From IMG/VR virus record IMGVR_UViG_3300033064_005047, positions 1 through 21,657 of that record: DNA of 21,657 nt, one strand, 5' to 3'. The stretch comes from a virus. The position numbers and the translations under genes were made by a program. The notes under the pieces were generated by a model, which saw only the letters and a list, made by a program, of their open reading frames with translations, was not told the origin of the DNA and did no database searches. Shown one piece after another: positions 15,605 to 21,657 of this stretch; position 1 is the first letter of the stretch, and each line of letters begins with the position of its first letter.

Positions 15605-16240
15605 ATGTCCAATTACCTCATGCATGGGCCTCATTTTGCAAAAGACTATGTTTCTTCTTATTTGCAGAATGACATACCGAAAAGAATCATTAGATACAGG
15701 AATGGCTGGAACCTCTCAAGCACTCAGTTGCCAACGCCCGAGAAGTTTTTTGCTTTTGAACCTCTTGCGCTAGATGTTTGGCCCACCATTATCACCGTGG
15801 CAATTTCAACAACGAAATTTGAAAGGTTGGGATTTGACGGCCCAGACCCCCTGTATCGAGTCAACTACAACATGAGAACTTATGTTTGGTGTAGAGCAAT
15901 AGGGCCAGAAGAGGCCACTCTTGCACGAGACAGACTTACATCCGTGGTTCGCTCCGCATTGTTGGACTACCCGTGCCTGCAGGCAGTGGACCCCCGTCAA
16001 TCATTCCGTGTAATGATTGACGAAAATACGATACGTGAAGAATTTTCAGAAATAACCCTGCTTAAAGGCGACAGGGTTTTGTGCGGAGGATACGTCGGAT
16101 ATGACTTGGGCATAGACGAAATAGTAAAGCGTCAAGATATTGGAGAAATTTCAGAAATAGAATTGGCCGTTTCCCAGCAGGGCCCAACTGACTCAAACCT
16201 CGACAATAGTGACTGGACTGACGTTCATACTATTCAGTAA
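15605..16240 (+). CDS. Tail terminator-like protein (probable)
   Basis: This 211-residue alpha/beta protein sits between the neck protein and the sheath block, the normal place of the tail terminator that stops tail growth and joins it to the head. Residues ~50-150 show alternating strands and helices (LALDVWPTIITVAIS, YRVNYNMRTYVWCRAI, EEATLARDRLTSVVRSALL), a pattern seen in such proteins; the last 60 residues are acidic. Assignment rests on order and pattern, not on a firm motif. The ribosome site is weak, so coupling to the upstream gene is likely. Confidence 0.65.
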   Translation: MSNYLMHGPHFAKDYVSSYLQNDIPKRIIRYRNGWNLSSTQLPTPEKFFAFEPLALDVWPTIITVAISTTKFERLGFDGPDPLYRVNYNMRTYVWCRAIGPEEATLARDRLTSVVRSALLDYPCLQAVDPRQSFRVMIDENTIREEFSEITLLKGDRVLCGGYVGYDLGIDEIVKRQDIGEISEIELAVSQQGPTDSNLDNSDWTDVHTIQ

Positions 16241-16261
16241 TTATTTATGAAGTACAATCTA

Positions 16262-16273
16262 TGTTGCGCAACA
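16262..16273. promoter_or_regulatory. Perfect 12-bp palindrome, candidate operator
   Basis: TGTTGCGCAACA at 16262-16273 is its own reverse complement. It lies in the 43-nt gap between the terminator-like gene and the next gene, directly before the AAGGAG ribosome site (16273-16278) and 3 nt after a TACAAT (16253-16258) that resembles a -10 box. I see no matching -35 hexamer. A repressor or activator site, or an mRNA element that controls access to the ribosome site, is possible. Chance is not excluded. The core TTGCGCAA also occurs in coding sequence at 275-282. Confidence 0.4.
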
Positions 16274-16283
16274 AGGAGTTTAT

Positions 16284-16619
16284 GTGACGCATTTATTCAA
16301 AAAATTGACCGACGGCAACTTTGACGTTGAGGGCCCTGCCCTTGTCGTCAAAAACGTCACCCAAGGCCCATTTGAAGTAGACGAAGACGGTAGAACGCTT
16401 CACAGCATGGGTATTGCAGCAATCGACGACCAGTGTCCCATTTGCAAATCTGGGATTGAAACAGGGAAACTCGTCGTTCTTAAAACAATTAAAGTTTCCA
16501 AAAATAAGAACAAGAGCGTTTTGGAGTCTTCCGAGGAAACAGCATCAACAGTTGCGCCCGCGGAAGACAATGATTCTGTACAATTGGGAATCAAATTAAC
16601 ACGCGAAGTTCTCAAGTAG
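16284..16619 (+). CDS. Small CxxC protein between terminator and sheath
   Basis: This 111-residue protein starts with GTG at 16284, with AAGGAG at 16273-16278 (5-nt spacing). An ATG two bases earlier (16282) is followed at once by TGA, so it cannot start this frame. The N-terminal 50 residues are beta-like and acidic, then comes DQCPICKSGIETGK with a CxxC pair (51, 54), then a Lys-rich stretch and a Ser/Glu/Ala-rich tail. Only two Cys are present, so a zinc site would need a partner chain. It lies 13 nt upstream of the sheath and may be a tail assembly accessory (inference from place). No family is recognised. Confidence 0.8.
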   Translation: MTHLFKKLTDGNFDVEGPALVVKNVTQGPFEVDEDGRTLHSMGIAAIDDQCPICKSGIETGKLVVLKTIKVSKNKNKSVLESSEETASTVAPAEDNDSVQLGIKLTREVLK

Positions 16620-16632
16620 TGAGGAAGGTGTC

Positions 16633-18105
16633 ATGCCAGGCGTAACAATTCAAACAGCGGTAAGAGTCGGCCCAAATGCAGCAACGTCGATTGAGACGTC
16701 GCAAATGTTCGTGGTCGGAAAAACCGCACGCGGACCAGCAACCCAAGCCAAATTGGTAACCAGTCTCGCAGAATTCGAAGCAATTTATGGTGGTTTCGCG
16801 TCGTACTCGATGACGCACCCAACTGTTCAGACATTTTTTGAAGAGGGCGGCACACGCGCATACATCTCCAGAGTTGTTGGAGCCTCAGCGTCGACTGGTG
16901 CCAGCACCCTATCTGCTGGTGGCGTAGGTGGTGCAAACCTTATCACAATCACGGCCAATGGCCCTGGGGCTTGGAGTACTGCAATCACTGTCCAGGTAGT
17001 CAATCCAGGAACCGCAGGCTCTGATTTCATTGTCAAAATTTTTGACGGCGGAACCCTTGTCATGTCAACAGGCAACTGCACGACGGTTGCACAGGCAGTG
17101 GGACGAATTAATTCCAATTCTGCCGCTTCAAAAATTGTCATTGCAGCCGATTTGGGCGGCGCTGGCTTGCCAGAAAACATGGCCGCGACAGCACTTTCTG
17201 CTGGTGACGACAATGAGGAAACTGTTGTTGTCGGCACCTATGTGACTGGTCTTGGTATGTTCCTGGAATCATTTGGAAGCGGCGTTGTCGTCTGCCCAGA
17301 ATCAAGCCATACAACTGTGCAAACAGCACTTGCCAACCACGCCAACAACTACAGCAGAATTGCTTTTTTGAATGGTGCCTTTGATGACACCATCGCAGAA
17401 GCAAAAACTGCTGGCAATGCTCTTTCCGCCTCTGGCATTCAAACAGAACATGTTGCCTACTTTTACCCTTGGGTATACATCCCAACATCCACACCAGGAA
17501 TCAATCGACTCGTACCACCAGTAGGTTACGCTGCTGCAAAAAGAGCAGTTGCCCATACTCAGGTTGGTGCACACAAACCAGGCGCAGGTTTGATTTCTGT
17601 TGCTCAATTTGTCAACGGTGTGGCACTGGACATCGATAAGGCAAGCGGTGACGAACTCGACACGGCATATGTCAATGCGATTCGCGTCATCAACAATACG
17701 GTTCGAGTATACGGAGCGCGTTCAGTTTCTTCGGATTCAACAAACTTCAGATACATTACCGCTCAAGACGTCGTCAACCAAGTGGTAGTTGAAGCAAATC
17801 GTTCGCTCGAGGACCTCATCTTCAGTGTGGTCGATGGAAGAAACACCATTTTTGCAGCAGTTGAATCAAAACTGTTTTCAATTCTTGAGCCACTGCGTTC
17901 GAGCGGAGCACTCTTCGAAGCGTTTGACACAAACGGCAAGCGAGTCGATTTTGGTTACACGGTTAAGTGTGATGCATCGCTCAATCCGACTTCACAACTG
18001 GCCGACGGTCTCATTAAAGCCAGAGTCGGTGTCCGAGTCTCAAGTGTCGGCGACAAAATTGAAGTCGACATTGTTAAGTCAAACCTGACCAAAGCGGTCG
18101 TCTAG
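16633..18105 (+). CDS. Contractile tail sheath protein
   Basis: This 490-residue protein forms the outer contractile tube of a myovirus tail. The start MPGVTIQTAVRVGPNAATSIETS and the LAEFEAIYGGFASYSMTHPTV and FFEEGGTRAYISRVVG segments (about 45-80) are classic for sheath N-terminal domains. A central insertion (about 85-200, with GPGAWSTAITVQVV) is the variable outer domain. The C-terminal half carries AHKPGAGLISVAQFVNGV, NAIRVINNTVRVYGARSVSS, RYITAQDVVNQVVVEANRSL and a closing beta segment, as in sheath subunits that interlock by exchange of terminal strands. Start: ATG 16633 behind GAGGAAGG (16621-16628). It fixes the morphotype as contractile. Confidence 0.95.
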   Translation: MPGVTIQTAVRVGPNAATSIETSQMFVVGKTARGPATQAKLVTSLAEFEAIYGGFASYSMTHPTVQTFFEEGGTRAYISRVVGASASTGASTLSAGGVGGANLITITANGPGAWSTAITVQVVNPGTAGSDFIVKIFDGGTLVMSTGNCTTVAQAVGRINSNSAASKIVIAADLGGAGLPENMAATALSAGDDNEETVVVGTYVTGLGMFLESFGSGVVVCPESSHTTVQTALANHANNYSRIAFLNGAFDDTIAEAKTAGNALSASGIQTEHVAYFYPWVYIPTSTPGINRLVPPVGYAAAKRAVAHTQVGAHKPGAGLISVAQFVNGVALDIDKASGDELDTAYVNAIRVINNTVRVYGARSVSSDSTNFRYITAQDVVNQVVVEANRSLEDLIFSVVDGRNTIFAAVESKLFSILEPLRSSGALFEAFDTNGKRVDFGYTVKCDASLNPTSQLADGLIKARVGVRVSSVGDKIEVDIVKSNLTKAVV

Positions 18106-18126
18106 TAAGCAAAGGATGAATTAGTC

Positions 18127-18606
18127 ATGGCAAAAGTTAGTCAGCGTCAAGTACTTGCGAAGGTGGCACCTCACGCCGCACAACCAAGCATTGTCAATCT
18201 TCCGAAGTTCGAGACGTTTTTGTTTGCACAGGTCTCTGGTGGAGAAATTACTGCTTCAGTAGAAAAAATCTACGAAGGCGGCAGGTCTTCCCCAACCGTA
18301 TTGTGCGCGCCGTTCGACATTGGCGACATCACCCTGACGGCTCACTATGACGACGACAGAATTGAGTCCGACAGCGCCACGGGCCTGGCAGCGAAAGTTG
18401 CGAAACTACGTGAGTTTGTGGGCAAGGCCTACTACGACATCACGATTCAGACCTTTGATTGCGACTTGGCAAAGCCTGGCATGGACCGCCTGTACTCCAA
18501 GGCCCTTCTTGTCGGTCTTACGGAGCCAGACGGCGATTCGTCTTCGGGTGCACCATCAACCTTCGCCCTCACCTTCTCTGTGTCGACAGTGGCCAGTAAA
18601 CCGTAA
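18127..18606 (+). CDS. Tail tube protein
   Basis: This 159-residue protein directly follows the sheath, the usual place of the inner tube. It begins with a flexible segment (about 1-25), then beta-rich sequence (FETFLFAQVSGGEITASVEKI, about 29-49; DIGDITLTAHYDDDR, about 60-74), a short helix (TGLAAKVAKLREFVGK), and a final pair of strands. This matches the single-domain beta-barrel of phage tube proteins in size and pattern. Start: ATG 18127 with AAAGGAT at 18111-18117. Not assigned to a named family with certainty. Confidence 0.85.
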   Translation: MAKVSQRQVLAKVAPHAAQPSIVNLPKFETFLFAQVSGGEITASVEKIYEGGRSSPTVLCAPFDIGDITLTAHYDDDRIESDSATGLAAKVAKLREFVGKAYYDITIQTFDCDLAKPGMDRLYSKALLVGLTEPDGDSSSGAPSTFALTFSVSTVASKP

Positions 18607-18660
18607 ATTACTAAAACAATTTACAACTGGGCAAACAAGAGTATGTGCTAGGTTGTGTTC

Positions 18661-19191
18661 ATGAGCAACAACGAACTATACACATCAGAAGAACCAGCAA
18701 AAAAGTCTGCAAAAACGGAAAAAAGCGGCGGGAAAGAACTTACCGTTCTTGACCAATTGACGCTTGCAATCCGAAAAAAGGTTGAACGTTCAACAGTTCA
18801 CATGACTGTCCCAGAACGACCGAATGTCAAATTGATTATTAGTCCCAATATTTCTCAAAATCAAATCCGCTCGTGGAGAAAATCCGCTGGCGAGGATACT
18901 AAGTCTGGGATGGACGCACTGAGATTTGCCTGCATGGTTGTTGGTTCAACAACTCGTGGAATGCTATTCAATGATGAAGAAGTCCGCGACCAAGACGGTA
19001 ACGAATTGACTTTTGCTTCAGATTTGATTATGGAAATGACAGAAACAACACGGCCGCAGCCAGATTGCGTAAGAGCATTCTTTGGTGTTGACCCACATGT
19101 CGAGTCAGCCGCAGTAGCCATTCTTGAAGCAGCGGGTTATTCAGATACGGTAGACACCGAGGACCCCTCGAAAGAGTCTTCGACGAACTAA
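18661..19191 (+). CDS. Tail assembly chaperone, zero-frame product (gpG-like)
   Basis: This 176-residue protein comes before the tape measure, the position of the gpG-type tail assembly chaperone. Its N-terminal ~30 residues are charged and flexible; the middle (TVLDQLTLAIRKKV, VERSTVHMTVPERPNVKLI) and the helical DALRFACMVVGSTTRGMLF and DLIMEMTETTRP segments suggest a folded helical domain. I start at ATG 18661; a GTG at 18655 is also in frame, and the ribosome site is weak. The product ends at TAA 19189-19191, inside the loop of the predicted frameshift hairpin, in the typical place for the shorter of the two chaperones. Confidence 0.85.
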   Translation: MSNNELYTSEEPAKKSAKTEKSGGKELTVLDQLTLAIRKKVERSTVHMTVPERPNVKLIISPNISQNQIRSWRKSAGEDTKSGMDALRFACMVVGSTTRGMLFNDEEVRDQDGNELTFASDLIMEMTETTRPQPDCVRAFFGVDPHVESAAVAILEAAGYSDTVDTEDPSKESSTN

Positions 19192-19361
19192 TCGAAGACT
19201 CGTTAATAGTCAATTCAGCGAGGCTTGGCGAATTGTGGGGTCAAAATCCCCTTGACCTATTGCGCTCCACAGATATTGAATGGTTGATATTGATGGCGTG
19301 TGCTAAAGTAGTAGAGCAAGACCGCGAGCGAGAACGGCGCGAACTAGACAAAAAACGTTAG
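18661..19361 (+). CDS. Tail assembly chaperone, -1 frameshift fusion (gpGT-like)
   Basis: A second frame, offset by -1, is open from 19092 to the TAG at 19359-19361 and has no good start of its own. If ribosomes slip back one base at the CCCC (19164-19167), the first 169 residues of the chaperone are joined to 64 more that begin LERVFDELIEDSLIVNSARL, continue through TDIEWLILMACAKVVEQDRE and end in a charged ERERRELDKKR tail. This gpG/gpGT design is widespread in tailed phages: the longer protein bridges the tape measure and tube. The extension lacks a start and a ribosome site, so without a frameshift it would be non-coding. The -1 direction, the position and the hairpin all agree; the exact slip codon is inferred. 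Confidence 0.8.
19164..19201 (+). promoter_or_regulatory. Programmed -1 ribosomal frameshift signal
   Basis: CCCC at 19164-19167 allows the Pro CCC codon (19165-19167) to re-pair one base back. After a 6-nt spacer (19168-19173) comes a perfect 10-bp stem: GAGTCTTCGA (19174-19183) pairs with TCGAAGACTC (19192-19201) around an 8-nt loop. The zero-frame stop TAA (19189-19191) is at the end of the loop. Slip site, short spacer and strong stem in this order form the standard -1 frameshift design. CCCC is not one of the most common X-XXY-YYZ heptamers, so slippage efficiency is uncertain. Confidence 0.8.
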
Positions 19362-19381
19362 CACTCCCCTCAGCACGAGTC

Positions 19382-19401
19382 ATTAAAGAAAAATCTTTAA
19401 T
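19382..19401. repeat. AT-rich 8-bp hairpin between chaperone and tape measure genes
   Basis: ATTAAAGA (19382-19389) and TCTTTAAT (19394-19401) are perfect inverted repeats with an AAAA loop, in the 57-nt gap before the tape measure start. The stem is AT-rich and weak and lacks a following T-run, so it does not look like a Rho-independent terminator. It could be a mild regulatory or processing element, or chance in an AT-rich gap. Confidence 0.45.
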
Positions 19402-19418
19402 ATCGGCTAAGGAAAATC

Positions 19419-21657
19419 ATGCCAGACGCAATACGGAACATAGTCCTTAACGTAAGGACTACCAACGACGAGGGCCCCACACGTTCGACCGAACGCGTCG
19501 ATGAACTTGGTGACCACGCAGCAAAAACTTCGGTACGACTTAGGTCGATGGGCAGTGCGGCCAAGTCGGCTGGAAATAAATTACTGAGACTTGCGGTATC
19601 TGCAACCGCTGCACGCGCAGCGCTTAAAAACGCTGGGGATTCGTCTGAATACCTTGAACGAAAATTGTTTAAGGTTCACAAGTCAATGATGAAGTTAGGA
19701 GGGATGCTTCAAAAATTAGTGACAGGCGGCCTAAAACTCGCAACAATGGGACTAGGGGCGATGAGCATTGCTCTCGTCGGTATACATGTTCTTTTTATAG
19801 CAGGCAAATTTCTGGTCAAAGCGTACAATCTCGCTCTACAGGGGCTTGCTGCTGGCGCTGCGGCAGCAACGGTCGCCATTGGGTTGGTGGCTGCCGCCAT
19901 GAGGGAGCAACAAGCAGCACAATACGCATACGCAGGAAAAAGCAACTCCGAATTTGGAAGTGGACTTAGGCAAGCACAAGTTCATATGCGCGGGCTTCAG
20001 GCCGACACAGAGTTGGCTGGTGCTGGAGCGGAAGCACTAAATAAGGCATACGGAGAAATAGCAAAATCCAAAAACGGATATGACAACAGAAGCAAAGGAT
20101 TGTTAAAAGGACTTGGAGATTTTGCATCTGCTGGTCAACCATTGGCTGATGGTTTAGGAAAAGCAGCCGCTGTAGTCATTGCCCTTCAGGATAAGAAAAA
20201 GGGGTTTGGTGCAGTCACCGAAGCCGCAAAAGAACTTGGACCTGCGATGGTCAAGGCCATGGAAGAAGCAAAAAAGAAGGGAATAGACACAAAAGAAGAA
20301 TTTATTGAAGCAATGAATAATGGCCAACTATCCATGCTTGGCGGAGTTACGGGTCAACTAGACGCAGTCAACGGAACGCTTATCGGTCAATTCAAAAAGT
20401 ATTTTAATCTACTCAAAGTACGATTTGCAGATTTTGGTCAGCAATTTTTGCCTCAAGCAAAAGTTGCACTTGAAAAAATATTTAACATTGTAAACAAAAC
20501 CCTATCCGCAACCAGCGGAGCAATGTCGGCTCCAACTAAATATATTGACATTCTTGTTACCGCAGTTCAAAAAGTTTCTGATTTTTACATAAAACTTATT
20601 AACGAATATCTTCCAAAATCTCAGGGGATGTTCGACAGATTGGGCGCGTGGTGGGACAAATTCAAAAGTGGCTGGAGACAGGTTACCGAAGCCCTGAGAC
20701 CGCTGATTGACGGAGCCAAAGTTATTGAAAGTTCATTTGGAAAAGCATGGCGACCGATTTGGAGTGAAATAAGTAAAAGTTCTGGGGAATTCAGCAGGAA
20801 CATCCAAAGAAACGCTCCAGCATTTCAAGAATTCGGACAGACGGTAGGCAACGCAACCGCACAACTACTTAGATTACTCACTATGTTCCAAAGAGTAATT
20901 ACGAATAATCTTCCGTTTATCAGCAAAGTTGTCCGAGCCTTAGGCAACATGGTTGAACAATTCATGTCCATGTTTGGATTTTTGTCGAGGATATTCGGTG
21001 ATAAAGGTGCCGTAATGGCGCTCTTGGGGATGTCTCGCGCTTTGAAGACAACTCGTGGAACACTAATCGAAAAACAAGTAAATACGCAGAATATGCAAGT
21101 AAAAGCAGGAAGCGTAAGCATCATGGGGGGAATAAAAGGCGCTATGGATGGCGCCAAAGTGGGGGTTAAAGTCGGGGGACCCAAAGGAGCAGTAGTCGGT
21201 GGGGTGGGAGGAGCATTGGCTGGTAGTGGGCTGTTGGGTCAAAGAGCGAAAGACGCTTTCCAAAAAACTGTTGGTCGCGTAGCGGGCGTGATGAGCATCA
21301 AGTCAATAATGGGGAAAGTAGGCCTGGGTGCTACTGCTGCTTCTACGGCGGGAGGCGCCGCATCGAGTGCATCGGGCGCAACAAGTGCAGTAACAAGTTT
21401 GCTGAGGTCTACTGGGAAAGCAGCGCCAGCAGTTCAATCAGTCGCAACGTCATCGACCAGAGCCGCTAGTGGCCTTTCATCTTTTACCAATGCGCTCAGA
21501 CAATCAACTACCAGACTCACTAGAGGCCTAAGACTCGGTGGTGGTGGTGGTGGTGGTGGTGGTCCCATAGGCCCCTTGATGCCAGGACCAGTACCCCCCA
21601 CTGGTCCGTTTTCGCCACTGCCCCTTACTCCTCCCGTCGTGCCAAGGTCACCCATTA
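19419..21657 (+). CDS. Tape measure protein, partial (C-terminus outside window)
   Basis: The frame starts at ATG 19419 (an AAGGAAAA stretch lies just upstream) and stays open to the end of the window: 746 residues without a stop. The N-terminus is a charged, helical region (about 1-95). Two hydrophobic segments, about 105-130 (MGLGAMSIALVGIHVLFIAG) and about 135-160 (NLALQGLAAGAAAATVAIGL), look membrane-active, as in tape measure proteins that form a channel in the host inner membrane. The middle is helical and Lys/Ala-rich, then a glycine-zipper-like stretch (about 569-606) and a (Gly)9/Pro-rich segment (from about 707). Length, position after the chaperones and composition support the assignment: it sets tail length and is ejected during infection. 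Confidence 0.92.
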   Translation, partial: MPDAIRNIVLNVRTTNDEGPTRSTERVDELGDHAAKTSVRLRSMGSAAKSAGNKLLRLAVSATAARAALKNAGDSSEYLERKLFKVHKSMMKLGGMLQKLVTGGLKLATMGLGAMSIALVGIHVLFIAGKFLVKAYNLALQGLAAGAAAATVAIGLVAAAMREQQAAQYAYAGKSNSEFGSGLRQAQVHMRGLQADTELAGAGAEALNKAYGEIAKSKNGYDNRSKGLLKGLGDFASAGQPLADGLGKAAAVVIALQDKKKGFGAVTEAAKELGPAMVKAMEEAKKKGIDTKEEFIEAMNNGQLSMLGGVTGQLDAVNGTLIGQFKKYFNLLKVRFADFGQQFLPQAKVALEKIFNIVNKTLSATSGAMSAPTKYIDILVTAVQKVSDFYIKLINEYLPKSQGMFDRLGAWWDKFKSGWRQVTEALRPLIDGAKVIESSFGKAWRPIWSEISKSSGEFSRNIQRNAPAFQEFGQTVGNATAQLLRLLTMFQRVITNNLPFISKVVRALGNMVEQFMSMFGFLSRIFGDKGAVMALLGMSRALKTTRGTLIEKQVNTQNMQVKAGSVSIMGGIKGAMDGAKVGVKVGGPKGAVVGGVGGALAGSGLLGQRAKDAFQKTVGRVAGVMSIKSIMGKVGLGATAASTAGGAASSASGATSAVTSLLRSTGKAAPAVQSVATSSTRAASGLSSFTNALRQSTTRLTRGLRLGGGGGGGGGPIGPLMPGPVPPTGPFSPLPLTPPVVPRSPI
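21537..21563 (+). repeat. (GGT)9 repeat coding a Gly run in the tape measure protein
   Basis: Nine consecutive GGT codons encode nine Gly residues near residue 707 of the tape measure protein, followed by a Pro-rich stretch. The run is perfect at the DNA level, not just the protein level, so it is a microsatellite that may change length by slippage without breaking the frame. It likely forms a flexible hinge. Confidence 0.9.

Noticed and set aside
16282-16287. ATG-TGA start-stop just before the GTG start
   Set aside because: It is a minimal start-stop by chance; the GTG at 16284 in the correct frame is the start of the real gene.
21434-21655. Minus-strand proline-run frame
   Set aside because: It is the complement of the (GGT)9 repeat in the tape measure gene, on the wrong strand.
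1-21657. CRISPR array, tRNA, integrase, insertion sequence
   Set aside because: I looked for repeat-spacer patterns, cloverleaf-like sequences and known integrase or transposase motifs and saw none; small repeats are coding triplets.

Overview
The window is a 21.7 kb piece of a tailed bacteriophage genome (or prophage) with a contractile tail, a myovirus morphotype. The evidence is a complete head-to-tail structural set: HK97-type prohead protease, HK97-type portal, large terminase, head-tail connector, neck and terminator proteins, contractile tail sheath, tail tube, a frameshifted tail assembly chaperone pair and a long tape measure protein. No tRNA, rRNA, integrase, transposase, CRISPR array or bacterial housekeeping gene is visible. 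Base composition looks moderate (mid-40s % GC by eye, not computed). The DxDGDGxxxDGT-type motif in the protease fusion and the style of several proteins recall phages of Actinobacteria, perhaps aquatic low-to-mid GC lineages, but this host guess is inference.

Layout. (1) 1-6344, minus strand: head genes, read right to left: a 59-residue two-helix membrane protein, the portal, a very long protease fusion (about 1170 residues), and a Zn-ribbon plus acidic protein that runs off the left edge where the major capsid protein would be expected. (2) 6383-7693, plus strand: the large terminase, divergent from the portal. (3) 7721-13921, plus strand: a tightly packed DNA-processing cassette with many ATGA, TAATG or TGATG stop/start overlaps. 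It encodes an unknown protein, a Rad52-like annealing protein, a Cas4/RecB-like nuclease with a likely Fe-S cluster, an unknown protein, an HNH nuclease, a RuvC-like resolvase, an unknown protein, and then a ParB-like / PAPS-reductase-family PP-loop / ParB-like trio. (4) 14006-21657, plus strand: a small basic protein, then connector, neck protein, terminator-like protein, a small CxxC protein, sheath, tube, tail chaperones and tape measure, which runs off the right edge.

How the parts work together. The terminase packages DNA through the portal into a head matured by the protease, and the connector, neck and terminator join the head to the sheath and tube built on the tape measure. The Rad52-like protein plus exonuclease resemble a phage recombination pair, with RuvC and HNH as junction and nick processors. 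The ParB/PP-loop/ParB trio is the part whose biology is least explained; it resembles the IbrB/IbrA pair with an added second ParB-like gene.

The two clearest non-gene signals are (a) a textbook-like -1 frameshift site in the tail chaperone gene: a CCCC slip site, a 6-nt spacer, then a perfect 10-bp stem-loop whose loop contains the zero-frame stop codon; and (b) a perfect 12-bp palindrome in the 43-nt gap upstream of the small gene preceding the sheath. No stretch longer than about 135 bases lacks a gene.
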